DNA of 64,000 nucleotides from Gracilimonas tropica DSM 19535 (GCF_000375425.1 NZ_AQXG01000002.1:1-64000); one strand, 5' to 3'. Numbered from the stretch's first letter, positions 1 through 7,756 are shown. Notes: a model not told the origin generated them from the sequence alone. Numbers and translations are program-made.

Positions 1-98
1 CCAACAATGAATAATAACCTGTTGTTTTTAAATAAATGCACTACAGCATATGGGAAAAAACTATCTACTTGACAAAGTCCTTTTTAATGGTGTTAGTG
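1..98 (-). repeat. Partial or divergent attC site at the left window edge
   Basis: The gene at 114-635 should be followed (towards lower coordinates) by its own attC. The outer R'' box is visible as GTTAGTGTGCT at 92-102, which repeats the first 11 bases of the same cassette (complement of 642-652). The rest of the site does not resemble the common attC family of this array and may run past position 1, so only the R'' edge is secure. Confidence 0.4.
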
Positions 99-113
99 TG
101 CTGGTTCCATTGT

Positions 114-635
114 TTAATATCCTTCAATGATTTGAAATGGCTCTTTTCTTCCCATTAGAATTCTTTCTCCTGTTTGGGTAACAAAGTAGATCTCACCCTT
201 TGTTGAGTTATTTATCAACATATTCTTGTAATAAGTACTGTCAGATAGCTCCATTTTGTCTTCATCCCAGAAAGCCAAGTCACCTGTTCTCAGCACGAAT
301 CTAAAAGTACTATCTGGAGGTATTGAAACTTTTTGTTCTCCTATGTTATCAAAGCTATACGATATCAACTGTAATGTATCATCTTCCAAAAACCATAAAA
401 ACTGATTCAAACGGCTTGAGACTTGTGACCTGTTCTCCAAAATAACTTTGATAGAATCTTTTGAGAAGTTTTCAATTCGGCCAAAAAAGTGAATTCTTGG
501 ATAATTATGAGTTCCAACTAAATCATAGTGAATTTGAGAATTTGTAAGTACACCTTTCGGCACAGTTTCAGACTTTTTACAAGATGAAAGAGCTAAAAAA
601 AGAATGATCAGAATTGGTAGTATAGTTTCTTTCAT
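114..635 (-). CDS. Cassette-borne lipoprotein of unknown function
   Basis: A 173-residue protein with a short N-terminal hydrophobic stretch ending in the lipobox LALSSC (Cys19), so it is probably exported and lipidated. The mature part is rich in Ser, Thr and acidic residues, compatible with a small beta-rich fold. I do not recognise the family. The gene is the only ORF between two attC-type boundaries (92-102 and 646-770) and reads in the same direction as all other cassette genes. The start used is the only ATG that precedes a signal peptide and lies 12 bases inside the cassette. No promoter is visible, so expression may depend on read-through. Confidence 0.8.
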   Translation of the reverse strand: MKETILPILIILFLALSSCKKSETVPKGVLTNSQIHYDLVGTHNYPRIHFFGRIENFSKDSIKVILENRSQVSSRLNQFLWFLEDDTLQLISYSFDNIGEQKVSIPPDSTFRFVLRTGDLAFWDEDKMELSDSTYYKNMLINNSTKGEIYFVTQTGERILMGRKEPFQIIEGY

Positions 636-645
636 TTCTTAAGCA

Positions 646-770
646 CACTAACGACCCGGCGTTTAAGCGGCGCAGGGTCTCGTTTTTTGTTGAAGTAACT
701 GATTTATTTTATTGCCCACAAGCTTTCCAGCGAACCCTACCTGCGTCCGACTTGAAACGCCTTGTTATGC
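646..770 (-). repeat. attC recombination site 1
   Basis: Imperfect palindrome bounded by CACTAAC (R', left) and GTTATGC (R'', right), of the common family in this array. On the minus strand it reads GCATAACAAGGCG at the R'' end and GGGTCGTTAG at the R' end, the orientation expected 3' of a minus-strand cassette gene (781-1209). Confidence 0.85.
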
Positions 771-780
771 AGATTTTTTG

Positions 781-1209
781 CTACCATTTTGCATCACAAT
801 TTAACGAATCTACCTTCATGCGATATGGAAATTGTTGTTGGACTTTATCCTTTTCCTCATCAGTAAGTTCCAAATATGATTGTTTGTACACTTCAAGTAC
901 TTTTTGATCCCGCCAATCTTCATACCCTTGCTTTGCTCTATCAATAACTGTCATGAACTTGTTATATGACGCTTCTTCGGAATAAGAAAGTCGAATATAG
1001 CCAGTTGTATTGTTTTGGTGAAAATTGAAAACTAAGTTGGTAACTGAATCTACTTGAAATGGCTCACCATTAAGTTCAAAAGTATTTCCTTTTGGAAGAG
1101 AAAAGCAGGGTAAGGATTCATCAGCTTTTAACGCAGTCATATTTTGATGGCGGGTACTGGAACACCCATAGATCAAAAACATTGAAAAGATATAGGCGAA
1201 AAATCTCAT
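781..1209 (-). CDS. Cassette-borne lipoprotein of unknown function
   Basis: A 142-residue protein with a signal sequence ending in FLIYGC (Cys16), a lipoprotein lipobox. The remainder is hydrophilic; the last third (about residues 85-135) is rich in Glu, Lys and Gln and probably helical. No family recognised. It is a single-gene cassette between attC sites 1 and 2; the cassette start and the outer edge of its R'' box share GTTATGCAGAT. No dedicated promoter or SD motif is evident. Confidence 0.78.
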   Translation of the reverse strand: MRFFAYIFSMFLIYGCSSTRHQNMTALKADESLPCFSLPKGNTFELNGEPFQVDSVTNLVFNFHQNNTTGYIRLSYSEEASYNKFMTVIDRAKQGYEDWRDQKVLEVYKQSYLELTDEEKDKVQQQFPYRMKVDSLNCDAKW

Positions 1210-1222
1210 GACTAAATGATCT

Positions 1223-1350
1223 GCATAACGACCCGGCGCTTAAGCGGCAGGTAAATGATTGTTGATTAATTAGGTAACAAACTTCTGAGCTAAATGCTAA
1301 TTACCAGCACTTAATTGCGAGACCTGTCCGCTTGAAGCGCCTTGTTAGCC
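1223..1350 (-). repeat. attC recombination site 2 (variant subfamily)
   Basis: Bounded by GCATAAC and GTTAGCC. Its arms read GCGCTTAAGCGGCAGG and CCTGTCCGCTTGAAGCGC, with an AT-rich centre unlike the common attC family here. Site 9 is the only close relative, and both lie 3' of the duplicated lipoprotein gene, showing that this attC travels with that gene. Confidence 0.85.
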
Positions 1351-1355
1351 GTACG

Positions 1356-1976
1356 TCAATACCACTGTTCGACTTTGGCATCATAACCCATATTTTCATT
1401 CATTCGGTTAATCCGTTCCAGATTTACTTTACGGATAGTCTGGATAATGGGATCAACTTCTATGGTATCTACTTTTCCATTTTGGCCTGAAATAACCTTC
1501 TTAAGCTCATAGGAAAATACTTTGCCGGGATGACCGGAATGGGGAAATGTAACTTTGATTAACCCATACTCAGTGTGATAGTAATGGGTGGTTACCTGAG
1601 TAGAAAGCACAAACAAGGAGTCAGATACGTCCCTAAAATGGGTCAGTGAAATATCCAATGGTAATTTTGTGAAAAGAGGATAGTCCAAACTTACACTCGT
1701 TGTATCCGCAAAGGCGTTAACGCTCCTTAAGCTGTCAATTAAATGGGAAATGTGTTTTTCATCTACATAAAGTTGGGCTCTATACTCTTCGACCTTCGAA
1801 TCGATTGAATATTCTTTCAGTACGGTATCGATTTCCGTTTTAATTTGATACTCCCCATCATAATCCAGTGGATTGTATACTGCTCTCCAAAAGTAAATTT
1901 TAGACTCTTGAGACGGTCCGTTACAAGCTACAAGTAGCAAAAGAACCACAAATATGAATGATGAGTAGGTCTTCAT
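1356..1976 (-). CDS. Cassette-borne lipoprotein, copy A of a duplicated cassette
   Basis: A 206-residue lipoprotein with signal sequence and lipobox LLLVAC (Cys18). The mature protein has no motif I recognise; it ends in an Arg/Asn-rich helix-like segment and EQWY. It is about 95% identical to the protein at 5188-5808 (I count ten substitutions, five of them in the first 27 residues). The two copies sit in separate cassettes with the same variant attC downstream, which indicates cassette duplication, not convergent capture. The function is unknown; secretion to the outer or inner membrane periplasmic face is inferred from the lipobox. Confidence 0.85.
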   Translation of the reverse strand: MKTYSSFIFVVLLLLVACNGPSQESKIYFWRAVYNPLDYDGEYQIKTEIDTVLKEYSIDSKVEEYRAQLYVDEKHISHLIDSLRSVNAFADTTSVSLDYPLFTKLPLDISLTHFRDVSDSLFVLSTQVTTHYYHTEYGLIKVTFPHSGHPGKVFSYELKKVISGQNGKVDTIEVDPIIQTIRKVNLERINRMNENMGYDAKVEQWY

Positions 1977-1983
1977 GGTAGTA

Positions 1984-2109
1984 CGGCTAACGGCCCAGCG
2001 TTTAAACGGCGCGGGGATTATGATTTTCTTTTGAAATAGCGAAATTAATTCTTGGCAATCAAGTTTCCATCGAACCCTGTCCGCGTCCGATTTAAAACGC
2101 TTGTTATGT
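1984..2109 (-). repeat. attC recombination site 3
   Basis: Common-family site bounded by CGGCTAAC and GTTATGT, with arms GCGTTTAAACGGCGCGGGG and GTCCGCGTCCGATTTAAAAC. It lies 3' of the cassette pseudogene at 2136-2393. Confidence 0.87.
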
Positions 2110-2135
2110 TTAACTCTAAAAACACAATCTGCTTT

Positions 2136-2393
2136 TTAATGAGATTTGCTATAGTTATAAAGCCACTTTTTGATCTCTAAAACACGATCAACCTCTTCAT
2201 TTGTAATAAAATTTAAGCCGATATCATTGAAGCTTCTCATTCCTCCAAATGCTCCAAGTACTTTTTTATATGCTTTATTTTTCTAACCTGAATTATACAA
2301 TTCAAGAACTTCAGTGAAATATTTTACCCAGTGATTTTCACCCGATTTTAAAAGTAAAGCAATCAACTCTTCTAGTGTTTTATCGAACTTCAT
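2136..2393 (-). pseudogene. Cassette gene broken by an in-frame TAG (DUF6966-like small protein)
   Basis: Reading the minus strand from the ATG at 2393 gives 36 codons (starting MKFDKTLEELIALLLKSGEN), a TAG at about 2283-2285, then 48 further codons in the same frame (including VLGAFGGMRSFNDIGL) to a TAA at 2136. The whole 84-residue product resembles a small family I remember as DUF6966, with the ending GGMxSFND; the family name is from memory. The reading frame is otherwise intact, so a single substitution explains the damage, or the stop is suppressed. It occupies a complete cassette between attC sites 3 and 4. The regular ORF search misses it because of the stop. Confidence 0.7.
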
Positions 2394-2405
2394 AACTGTA
2401 GTTGA

Positions 2406-2529
2406 ACATAACGACCCAGCGTTTAAACGGCGCGGGGATTATAATTTAGTTGAAGTAGCAAAATTAATTCCTGGCAATCAAGTTTCCACCGAACTCCGTC
2501 CGCGTCCGATTTAAAACGCCTTGTTATGT
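2406..2529 (-). repeat. attC recombination site 4
   Basis: Common-family site bounded by ACATAAC and GTTATGT. It lies 3' of the ORF-less cassette at 2530-2838. Confidence 0.87.
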
Positions 2530-2838
2530 GAAAACTGACTGCGTTTGAACCACCGCTAAATGTGGAAAAAGCAACCCATTACTGCAAATTAAAAATGCCC
2601 TTTGTTTCCTGGACAGGCTGGCTGGAAGTGTGGAATAGGAGTGTTGAACAAAGCCCCGAGCGCTCCCGAAATTCAAAACCAATTCTAACGACTTTTTCAG
2701 CGAAACATTTACCAAAACCACGGGCGCAGATTCGGGACTTCTTAGTGGCAAACCACAAACAACGCACCGGACGAAATTAAATGCCACGAACCGCAAAAAA
2801 GCTCCGATCAACACACAAAACCTGAAAGCCTGGCCGGG
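2530..2838 (-). other. Cassette without a credible ORF (A)
   Basis: About 309 bases between attC sites 4 and 5. The longest frames (a 105-codon minus-strand frame running into the attC, and shorter plus-strand ones) have no signal peptide, no domain-like pattern and unusual composition (many Phe, Val, Cys, Ser), so I do not call a gene. The minus strand is T/G rich. It shares AACCACCGCT (2548-2557) and a 13/16 match around GCAAATTAAAAATGCC (2584-2599) with the second ORF-less cassette at 4178-4467, in the same order and near the attC. A non-coding RNA, a regulatory cassette or a decayed gene are all possible. Confidence 0.5.
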
Positions 2839-2839
2839 C

Positions 2840-2962
2840 ACATAACGACCCAGCGTTTAAACGGCGCGGGGATTATGATTTAGTTGAAGTAGCGAAATTA
2901 ATTCCTGGCAATCAAGTTCTATCGAACCCCGTCCGCGTCCGATTTAAAACGCTTTGTTAGGT
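2840..2962 (-). repeat. attC recombination site 5
   Basis: Common-family site bounded by ACATAAC and GTTAGGT, 3' of the membrane-protein cassette at 2967-3308. Confidence 0.87.
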
Positions 2963-2966
2963 GCTA

Positions 2967-3308
2967 TTACCATTCTAATATTGGAGCGATTATACCTAAG
3001 GCTCTATATCCAAGACCTAAAACAGGATAGAATAAGAGTAGGCTTATTGTAAGTTCAATTCCGAAGAAAATATCAGTTCTTTCACGAAGATATTTGATTC
3101 TTTTTAATAGTATATCGGTCACCGTAATTAATGCTAATGCTATTGGCAAGGCACCTGGAGCAGCAATGACTACGAGAAACCCTTTATCATCAAAGACTTC
3201 TATATGCATTAAGAGGATTATCCAAGGGTACCATGAAAGCACATGTACTAAGAAGCAAATGATTACTCTGAAGAAAGAAGATGATAAAAGGTTTGACAAT
3301 TTCTTCAT
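2967..3308 (-). CDS. Cassette-borne small membrane protein
   Basis: A 113-residue protein with about three hydrophobic segments (residues 12-35, 45-67 and 84-108), so an integral inner-membrane protein. The open frame extends upstream to 3389, but the extra 27 residues are encoded by attC site 6, and the same peptide (INFATSKE) appears upstream of the gene at 5188; I therefore start at the ATG at 3306-3308, which opens MKKLSNLLSS. No family recognised. Single-gene cassette between attC 5 and 6. Confidence 0.72.
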   Translation of the reverse strand: MKKLSNLLSSSFFRVIICFLVHVLSWYPWIILLMHIEVFDDKGFLVVIAAPGALPIALALITVTDILLKRIKYLRERTDIFFGIELTISLLLFYPVLGLGYRALGIIAPILEW

Positions 3309-3315
3309 TAGTATG

Positions 3316-3440
3316 CACCTAACGACCCGGCGTTTAAACGGCGCGGGGATTATGATTTCTTTTGAAGTAGCAAAATTAATTCCTGGCAATCAAGTTTCAT
3401 CGAACCCCGTCCGCGTCCGATTTAAAACGCCTTGTTAGCC
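3316..3440 (-). repeat. attC recombination site 6
   Basis: Common-family site bounded by CACCTAAC and GTTAGCC, 3' of the zinc-ribbon cassette gene at 3446-4030. Its sequence is open in one frame, giving a false N-terminal extension to the next gene. Confidence 0.87.
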
Positions 3441-3445
3441 GTATT

Positions 3446-4030
3446 TTAATACCCATAAATTTGTTTGTTTACTTTTTCTGTGAATTCTTTTGCTTCAGAT
3501 TTTGACAAATACTTCAAAGAAATTTTTCTCCTTTCTAAGCTTTTAGCCATTCTTAAACATTTCTTGCACGTAATCTCATGATCTGTTTCATAAACGTTTT
3601 TAGTGTCATCAAAATAACCTTTACAAAGTAAGCTACCACTCATTCTCTTTAGGTTGTGAAACTCAATATCCTCTAAAAGTTTAATGTGATAAGCTCCAGA
3701 TACAGAATGTCTGGTTATCTGATGAATAGTATAAAAACTTGCAGTTGTTACATTAAGCTCAGCTGGGGCTTTGGAAATTGGGTCAGGAAATTTCAGGGGC
3801 TTGTAGTCAAGTTTCTTTATGTGTTCATAATCTCGTTTACGAATTCTGAACTCAGTGATTTTGGCAAGTTTTTCCAATAATAAATCCAAAGCTGCATCTG
3901 GATTACTTTTCATTAACTGATCAACTTTTGATCTTACTTCATAACACCGCTTACAGAACATGGTAAATTCGCTTACCGCAGGTTCACCACAATGCTTACA
4001 TGGAATAATTTTTTTCTCTTTTTTATTCAT
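3446..4030 (-). CDS. Cassette-borne zinc-ribbon protein of unknown function
   Basis: A 194-residue, Lys-rich, apparently soluble protein. Two CxxC pairs near the N-terminus (CKHC at 11-14 and CKRC at 27-30) and a third CKKC near residue 155 suggest one or two zinc-binding knuckles. There is no signal peptide, which makes it the one clearly cytoplasmic product in this array. The pairs of Cys around a helical centre are reminiscent of small nucleic-acid binding or HNH-like proteins, but I see no HNH catalytic pattern and do not assign a function. Its cassette start and R'' box share GTTAGCCGTATT. Confidence 0.75.
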   Translation of the reverse strand: MNKKEKKIIPCKHCGEPAVSEFTMFCKRCYEVRSKVDQLMKSNPDAALDLLLEKLAKITEFRIRKRDYEHIKKLDYKPLKFPDPISKAPAELNVTTASFYTIHQITRHSVSGAYHIKLLEDIEFHNLKRMSGSLLCKGYFDDTKNVYETDHEITCKKCLRMAKSLERRKISLKYLSKSEAKEFTEKVNKQIYGY

Positions 4031-4052
4031 AAAAGCTAAGATTTATGGAATA

Positions 4053-4177
4053 CGGCTAACGACCCAGCGTTTAAACGGCGCGGGGATTATGATTTAGTTG
4101 AAGTAGCGAAATTAATTCCTTAGAAACAAGTTTGACCGAACTTCGTCCGCGTCCGCTTTGAAACGCATTGTTAGGGC
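4053..4177 (-). repeat. attC recombination site 7
   Basis: Common-family site bounded by CGGCTAAC and GTTAGGG, with some divergence in the centre (AAACAAGTTTGACCGAAC). It lies 3' of the ORF-less cassette at 4178-4467. Confidence 0.85.
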
Positions 4178-4467
4178 GAGACAGCCAAACTAGCCACGAA
4201 ACGAACAAAACCACCGCTGCCCTGCAAGCCAAAAATGCCGGAACTAAGCGACAGGCGCACGGGAAAGAGCCCGCGAAGGATGGCCGAAAAAGCTAAGCGC
4301 CACAGCCTTAAAGCCAAAAAATTTAGAACCGAACACGTGGCGCCCCGACTCTTGGGAAAACTTTAGAAGAGGCAACCCACACCAACGACCCGAACCTGCT
4401 ACCTGACCAAAAAATTACCACCGGCTGGAAGCCCACATATTTTGACAGAAAGTGATGCGCCTGACGC
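4178..4467 (-). other. Cassette without a credible ORF (B)
   Basis: About 290 bases between attC sites 7 and 8 with no frame above 60 codons. The plus strand is A/C/G rich and poor in T, so the cassette sense strand is T/G rich, like the other ORF-less cassette (2530-2838). Shared motifs are AACCACCGCT (4209-4218) and GCAAGCCAAAAATGCC (4224-4239), in the same order and at a similar distance from the attC. Nothing else is recognised. Confidence 0.5.
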
Positions 4468-4468
4468 G

Positions 4469-4590
4469 CCCTAACGACCCAGCGCATAACGGGCGCGGAG
4501 ATTATGAGTTAATAAACGGTGAATATTTTTAAACAAGCAACTTTGGAAACCAACGGCACGTCCGCGTCCCAGTTGATGCGCTTGTTAGGT
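4469..4590 (-). repeat. attC recombination site 8 (divergent)
   Basis: Bounded by CCCTAAC and GTTAGGT. The arms read AGCGCATAACGGGCGCGGAG and GTCCGCGTCCCAGTTGATGC, so the stem has diverged from the common family while keeping complementary arms. Confidence 0.82.
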
Positions 4591-4600
4591 AACCTTCCCG

Positions 4601-5026
4601 CTAAGGTTTTTGCTCTTCTATATTTCTAAGAGAAACCATATAAGTTTTTATAAACCTTTCATCATATTTACCAGAAAATACTTTTAATTGCACACCTGAA
4701 TTAGTTTCAGAAATTGTGTCAATTTCAGGATTTAGAAAAGGCCCAACTGTGAAAAGATGTTGCTCAGGAGCTTCATCAAATTCTGAAGTTGTTATATACA
4801 ATAAATGAGAGATTTCACCACTGGCAAATCCAGCACTTCCTGATGCATTGCCTACTTTAAAAATCCGAATGCTTAAATCGTCAGTTTTGTAATTCTCAAG
4901 TACAACTAATTCATTCAATAGTTTAGTCAATTCATAATCATCTGACTTTGTAATCGAAGTAGAGTCTTGAGCAAAAACAGCAGTTGTAAAGAATAACGCA
5001 AGTAATGGAAGAAGAGCCTTTTTCAT
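4601..5026 (-). CDS. Cassette-borne secreted protein of unknown function
   Basis: A 141-residue protein with a standard signal peptide (residues 1-19, cleavage after VFA, mature start QDSTS) and no lipobox Cys, so probably periplasmic. The mature part alternates hydrophobic residues with Ser, Thr and Gly, as in small beta-sandwich proteins. No family recognised. Its cassette start and R'' edge share 13 bases (GTTAGGTAACCTT), the longest match in the array. Confidence 0.78.
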   Translation of the reverse strand: MKKALLPLLALFFTTAVFAQDSTSITKSDDYELTKLLNELVVLENYKTDDLSIRIFKVGNASGSAGFASGEISHLLYITTSEFDEAPEQHLFTVGPFLNPEIDTISETNSGVQLKVFSGKYDERFIKTYMVSLRNIEEQKP

Positions 5027-5054
5027 GAATTGTATTAGTTTAGCTTAAAAGGTT

Positions 5055-5182
5055 ACCTAACGGCCCGGCGCTTAAGCGGCAGGCAAATAATTATTGAGTA
5101 ATTAAGTAACGAACTTATAAGCTAAAAGTGAATTAATAGCAATGAATTGCGAGGCCTGTCCGCTTGAAGCGCCTTGTTAGCC
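5055..5182 (-). repeat. attC recombination site 9 (variant subfamily)
   Basis: Bounded by ACCTAAC and GTTAGCC, with arms GCGCTTAAGCGGCAGG and CCTGTCCGCTTGAAGCGC, closely matching site 2. Both are 3' of the duplicated lipoprotein gene. Confidence 0.86.
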
Positions 5183-5187
5183 GTACG

Positions 5188-5808
5188 TCAATACCACTGT
5201 TCGACTTTGGCATCATAACCCATTTTTTCATTCATTCGGTTAATCCGTTCAAGATTTACTTTTCGGATAGTCTGGATAATGGGATCAACTTCTAAGGTAT
5301 CTACTTTCCCATTTTGGCCTGAAATGATCTTCTTAAGCTCATAGGAAAATACTTTGCCGGGATGACCGGAATGGGGAAAGGTAACTTTGATTAACCCATA
5401 CTCAGTGTGATAGTAATGGGTGGTTACCTGAGTAGAAAGTACAAACAAGGAGTCAGATACGTCCCTAAAATGGGTCAGTGAAACATCCAATGGTAATTTT
5501 GTGAAAAGAGGATAGTCCAAACTTACACTCGTTGTATCCGCAAAGGCGTTAACGCTCCTCAGGCTGTCAACTAAATGGGAAATGTGTTTTTCATCTACAT
5601 AAAGTTGGGCTCTATACTCTTCGACCTTCGAATCGATTGAATATTCTTTCAGCACGGTATCAATTTCCGTTTTAATTTGATACTCCCCATCATAATCCAG
5701 TGGATTGTATACTGCTCTCCAAAAGTAAACTTTAGACTCGTGAGACGGTACTTCACAAGCCACAAGTAGCAAAAGAACCACTAATATAAATGATGAGTAG
5801 GTTTTCAT
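5188..5808 (-). CDS. Cassette-borne lipoprotein, copy B of a duplicated cassette
   Basis: A 206-residue lipoprotein with lipobox LLLVAC (Cys18), about 95% identical to the product at 1356-1976. The differences are mostly conservative (Ile/Val, Val/Ile, Ile/Leu), which suggests both copies are or were under selection. The open frame continues upstream to 5901, but those 31 residues are attC sequence (INFATSKEI), so the start is the ATG at 5806-5808 that matches the start of copy A. The function is unknown. Confidence 0.85.
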   Translation of the reverse strand: MKTYSSFILVVLLLLVACEVPSHESKVYFWRAVYNPLDYDGEYQIKTEIDTVLKEYSIDSKVEEYRAQLYVDEKHISHLVDSLRSVNAFADTTSVSLDYPLFTKLPLDVSLTHFRDVSDSLFVLSTQVTTHYYHTEYGLIKVTFPHSGHPGKVFSYELKKIISGQNGKVDTLEVDPIIQTIRKVNLERINRMNEKMGYDAKVEQWY

Positions 5809-5815
5809 GATAGTA

Positions 5816-5941
5816 CGGCTAACGACCCAGCGTTTAAACGGCGCGGGGATTAAGATTTCTTTTGAAGTAGCAAAATTAATTCCTGTCAAACAAGTTTCCA
5901 TCGCACCCCGTCCGCGTCCGATTTAAAACGCTTGTTAGTAG
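5816..5941 (-). repeat. attC recombination site 10
   Basis: Common-family site bounded by CGGCTAAC and GTTAGTAG, 3' of the gene at 5949-6584. Confidence 0.87.
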
Positions 5942-5948
5942 GCTGATT

Positions 5949-6584
5949 TTATTGAAGTTCAATTATTAGTTTATTTATTTCTGAAATTAACTCAGAGCTT
6001 AGTTGCATTGATCTTCTACGTTTTTCAGAAAGCTCTATAAGTTTATGAGTTATATCTACGAGTCTTCCCATCCTACTTTCCTCATTAGGTGACCAAGTCT
6101 GACCTGTTTTTATTCCATAGTCGGATACAGCAAATTGGTAAGTAGTACCATCTAACCCCATAATATTTTCATCAGGATATCTCACAGTCATAATAGCACT
6201 CTTATATAGATCCTTGATTAACTTAAAATCTTCCTCTGACAACTCTTTTTCTATTCTCTTGATCTTAATTTCCTTCGGATTGTCCTCATAATTATTATAC
6301 CAAATGCTGTGAGACCCAGTTTGAGTAATTAATCTAAAGGCCTGATTGGTGCGATCATTTTCAAGTTGCAAAACTATTTCTTTTCCGAATGATGGAGTAA
6401 TCACTATTTGGACCTCCGGAGAATCAGAAAGGCCTTTCAGAAGGGTGTCACGAATTTGAGACTCATATTCATATTCAAAATCATATAGCCCAAATAAACT
6501 TGTACTTGGTTCAAGATGATCTTGTGCTTTTACTCCCTGAAAGAGAAAGAGTAGGAGAGAAGTAAAGGCAATGAGTTTTGACAT
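5949..6584 (-). CDS. Cassette-borne secreted protein of unknown function
   Basis: A 211-residue protein with a signal peptide (residues 1-20, cleavage near VKAQD). The mature part has a central hydrophilic stretch with many Glu/Lys and a C-terminal helix-like tail (about residues 175-211) rich in Ser, Leu and Glu. No family recognised. Single-gene cassette between attC 10 and 11. Confidence 0.77.
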   Translation of the reverse strand: MSKLIAFTSLLLFLFQGVKAQDHLEPSTSLFGLYDFEYEYESQIRDTLLKGLSDSPEVQIVITPSFGKEIVLQLENDRTNQAFRLITQTGSHSIWYNNYEDNPKEIKIKRIEKELSEEDFKLIKDLYKSAIMTVRYPDENIMGLDGTTYQFAVSDYGIKTGQTWSPNEESRMGRLVDITHKLIELSEKRRRSMQLSSELISEINKLIIELQ

Positions 6585-6598
6585 ATGATTTAAAAGCC

Positions 6599-6722
6599 TA
6601 CTAACGACCCTGCGTTTAAGGGGCGCAGTTTTCGGTTTTTATTGAAGTAGCCAAATTATTTACTCAGATACAAGGTTGAACAACGCTACGTCTGCGTCCC
6701 CTTAAAACGCCTTGTTATAGGG
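6599..6722 (-). repeat. attC recombination site 11
   Basis: Bounded by TACTAAC and GTTATAG, with arms GCGTTTAAGGGGCGCAG and TCTGCGTCCCCTTAAAACGC. This is a diverged member of the common family whose arms have compensating changes (AAGGGGC against GCCCCTT-like), keeping the stem. Confidence 0.85.
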
Positions 6723-6736
6723 CGGGAAGTTTTAGC

Positions 6737-7225
6737 TTAATTACCAGTAGTAATTTCATTTTTGATTTTACTAAGAATTCGTTGTTCAAATTCATCAATA
6801 TCAGGTTGATTTTTCCACCACCAAAAACTTTCATTTGGAGGTTTCCATCTCCATTCTTTTTTAAATGAATTTATACCAGCAAAGGCAAATGTCGTTTTTC
6901 CATTGAAATTAGTTCTTGTCCAAGTAAGAAGAATTTGATCCTTTTCAGGGTAATGGAAATAAATTTTATACCAATGTGAAGTACTGTCACTTCGTCCATC
7001 TTTCAATTCCATATAACCACCATCAGGCATTTTAATACTTTGAGGAAGAATGAAATTGGGATTTTCGTTTTTGACATTATTAATGATTGAAATCAGAGAA
7101 TCTTCCGATACTTCAAATTCATAGAATTCTGCTCTTGGAAAAGCCCCGGGACCCATCAACCAAGATCCATAATAAAAGAAGAAAAGAATGGCGAGAACTA
7201 TCGTAATCCAAATTGCCTTTTTCAT
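6737..7225 (-). CDS. Cassette-borne membrane-anchored protein of unknown function
   Basis: A 162-residue protein with an uncleaved-looking N-terminal anchor (residues 4-24) and an extracytoplasmic domain rich in Trp and aromatic residues (for example KKEWRWKPPNESFWWW near residue 123). No lipobox. No family recognised; the Trp-rich centre could be a small beta-sandwich. Single-gene cassette between attC 11 and 12. Confidence 0.76.
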   Translation of the reverse strand: MKKAIWITIVLAILFFFYYGSWLMGPGAFPRAEFYEFEVSEDSLISIINNVKNENPNFILPQSIKMPDGGYMELKDGRSDSTSHWYKIYFHYPEKDQILLTWTRTNFNGKTTFAFAGINSFKKEWRWKPPNESFWWWKNQPDIDEFEQRILSKIKNEITTGN

Positions 7226-7241
7226 GGTGGAAAATTGAAGC

Positions 7242-7332
7242 CCTATAACGACCCGGCGTTTAAGCGGCGAGCCTGGAGTTTAAAATTAACGACCCGAACC
7301 GCGTTCGAGTCCGCTTGAAACGCTTGTTATGC
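7242..7332 (-). repeat. attC recombination site 12 (short, 91 bp)
   Basis: Bounded by CCTATAAC and GTTATGC. The arms GCGTTTAAGCGGCGAGCC and GGTTCGAGTCCGCTTGAAACGC enclose only a short centre, making this the shortest complete site here. The 3' end of the neighbouring gene (7286-7741) lies inside it. Confidence 0.83.
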
Positions 7333-7741
7333 CAAAATATGCTCTAACTTTTTTCGAACTCTGAAAGCGGATTGTAAATACTAAAATTGCTAACCCTAAA
7401 ATTGAGACCATGATAATGTTTAATAGTCGATATTGAGACTGAATTTCAATTGGGATGGAACTAAAATGAAGCACATTGATGATAGTATAGACTAATAAGA
7501 GAGCATATAAATATGCCAATGAAAATAGCCGTGTCGAATTCAATTTTTTCCATATACCTACAATGAGATATACACTTAACATAATGACAATTGAATAAGT
7601 CAAAACCCCTACTAGAACTGTTAGAGTGAATGATTCAAAAAGTATATGAACATACAGAAATAGGCTATATGTACACAGTATAGTTATTAGAACTGCAATA
7701 AATTGAAGAATCCACAATAAAAAGGGAATAGGCTTCTTCAT
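7286..7741 (-). CDS. Cassette-borne four-helix membrane protein ending inside attC
   Basis: A 151-residue polytopic protein with four hydrophobic segments (about residues 7-30, 38-62, 73-92 and 104-124). The last 15 residues or so (ITSVSSGLERGSGR) and the TAA stop are encoded by attC site 12, because no stop occurs before the R'' box at 7326-7332. The tail is therefore set by the recombination site and would change if the gene were linked to another attC. No family recognised. Confidence 0.72.
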   Translation of the reverse strand: MKKPIPFLLWILQFIAVLITILCTYSLFLYVHILFESFTLTVLVGVLTYSIVIMLSVYLIVGIWKKLNSTRLFSLAYLYALLLVYTIINVLHFSSIPIEIQSQYRLLNIIMVSILGLAILVFTIRFQSSKKVRAYFGITSVSSGLERGSGR

Positions 7742-7756
7742 ATCTAAATTAGTTTT

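Noticed and set aside
2524..2841. A 105-codon minus-strand frame in the ORF-less cassette
   Set aside because: It begins next to one attC, ends in another, has no signal peptide or domain pattern and odd composition; the same cassette type at 4178-4467 has no such frame.
3309..3389. N-terminal extension of the membrane protein at 2967
   Set aside because: These 27 codons are attC sequence; a near-identical peptide occurs upstream of the unrelated gene at 5188.
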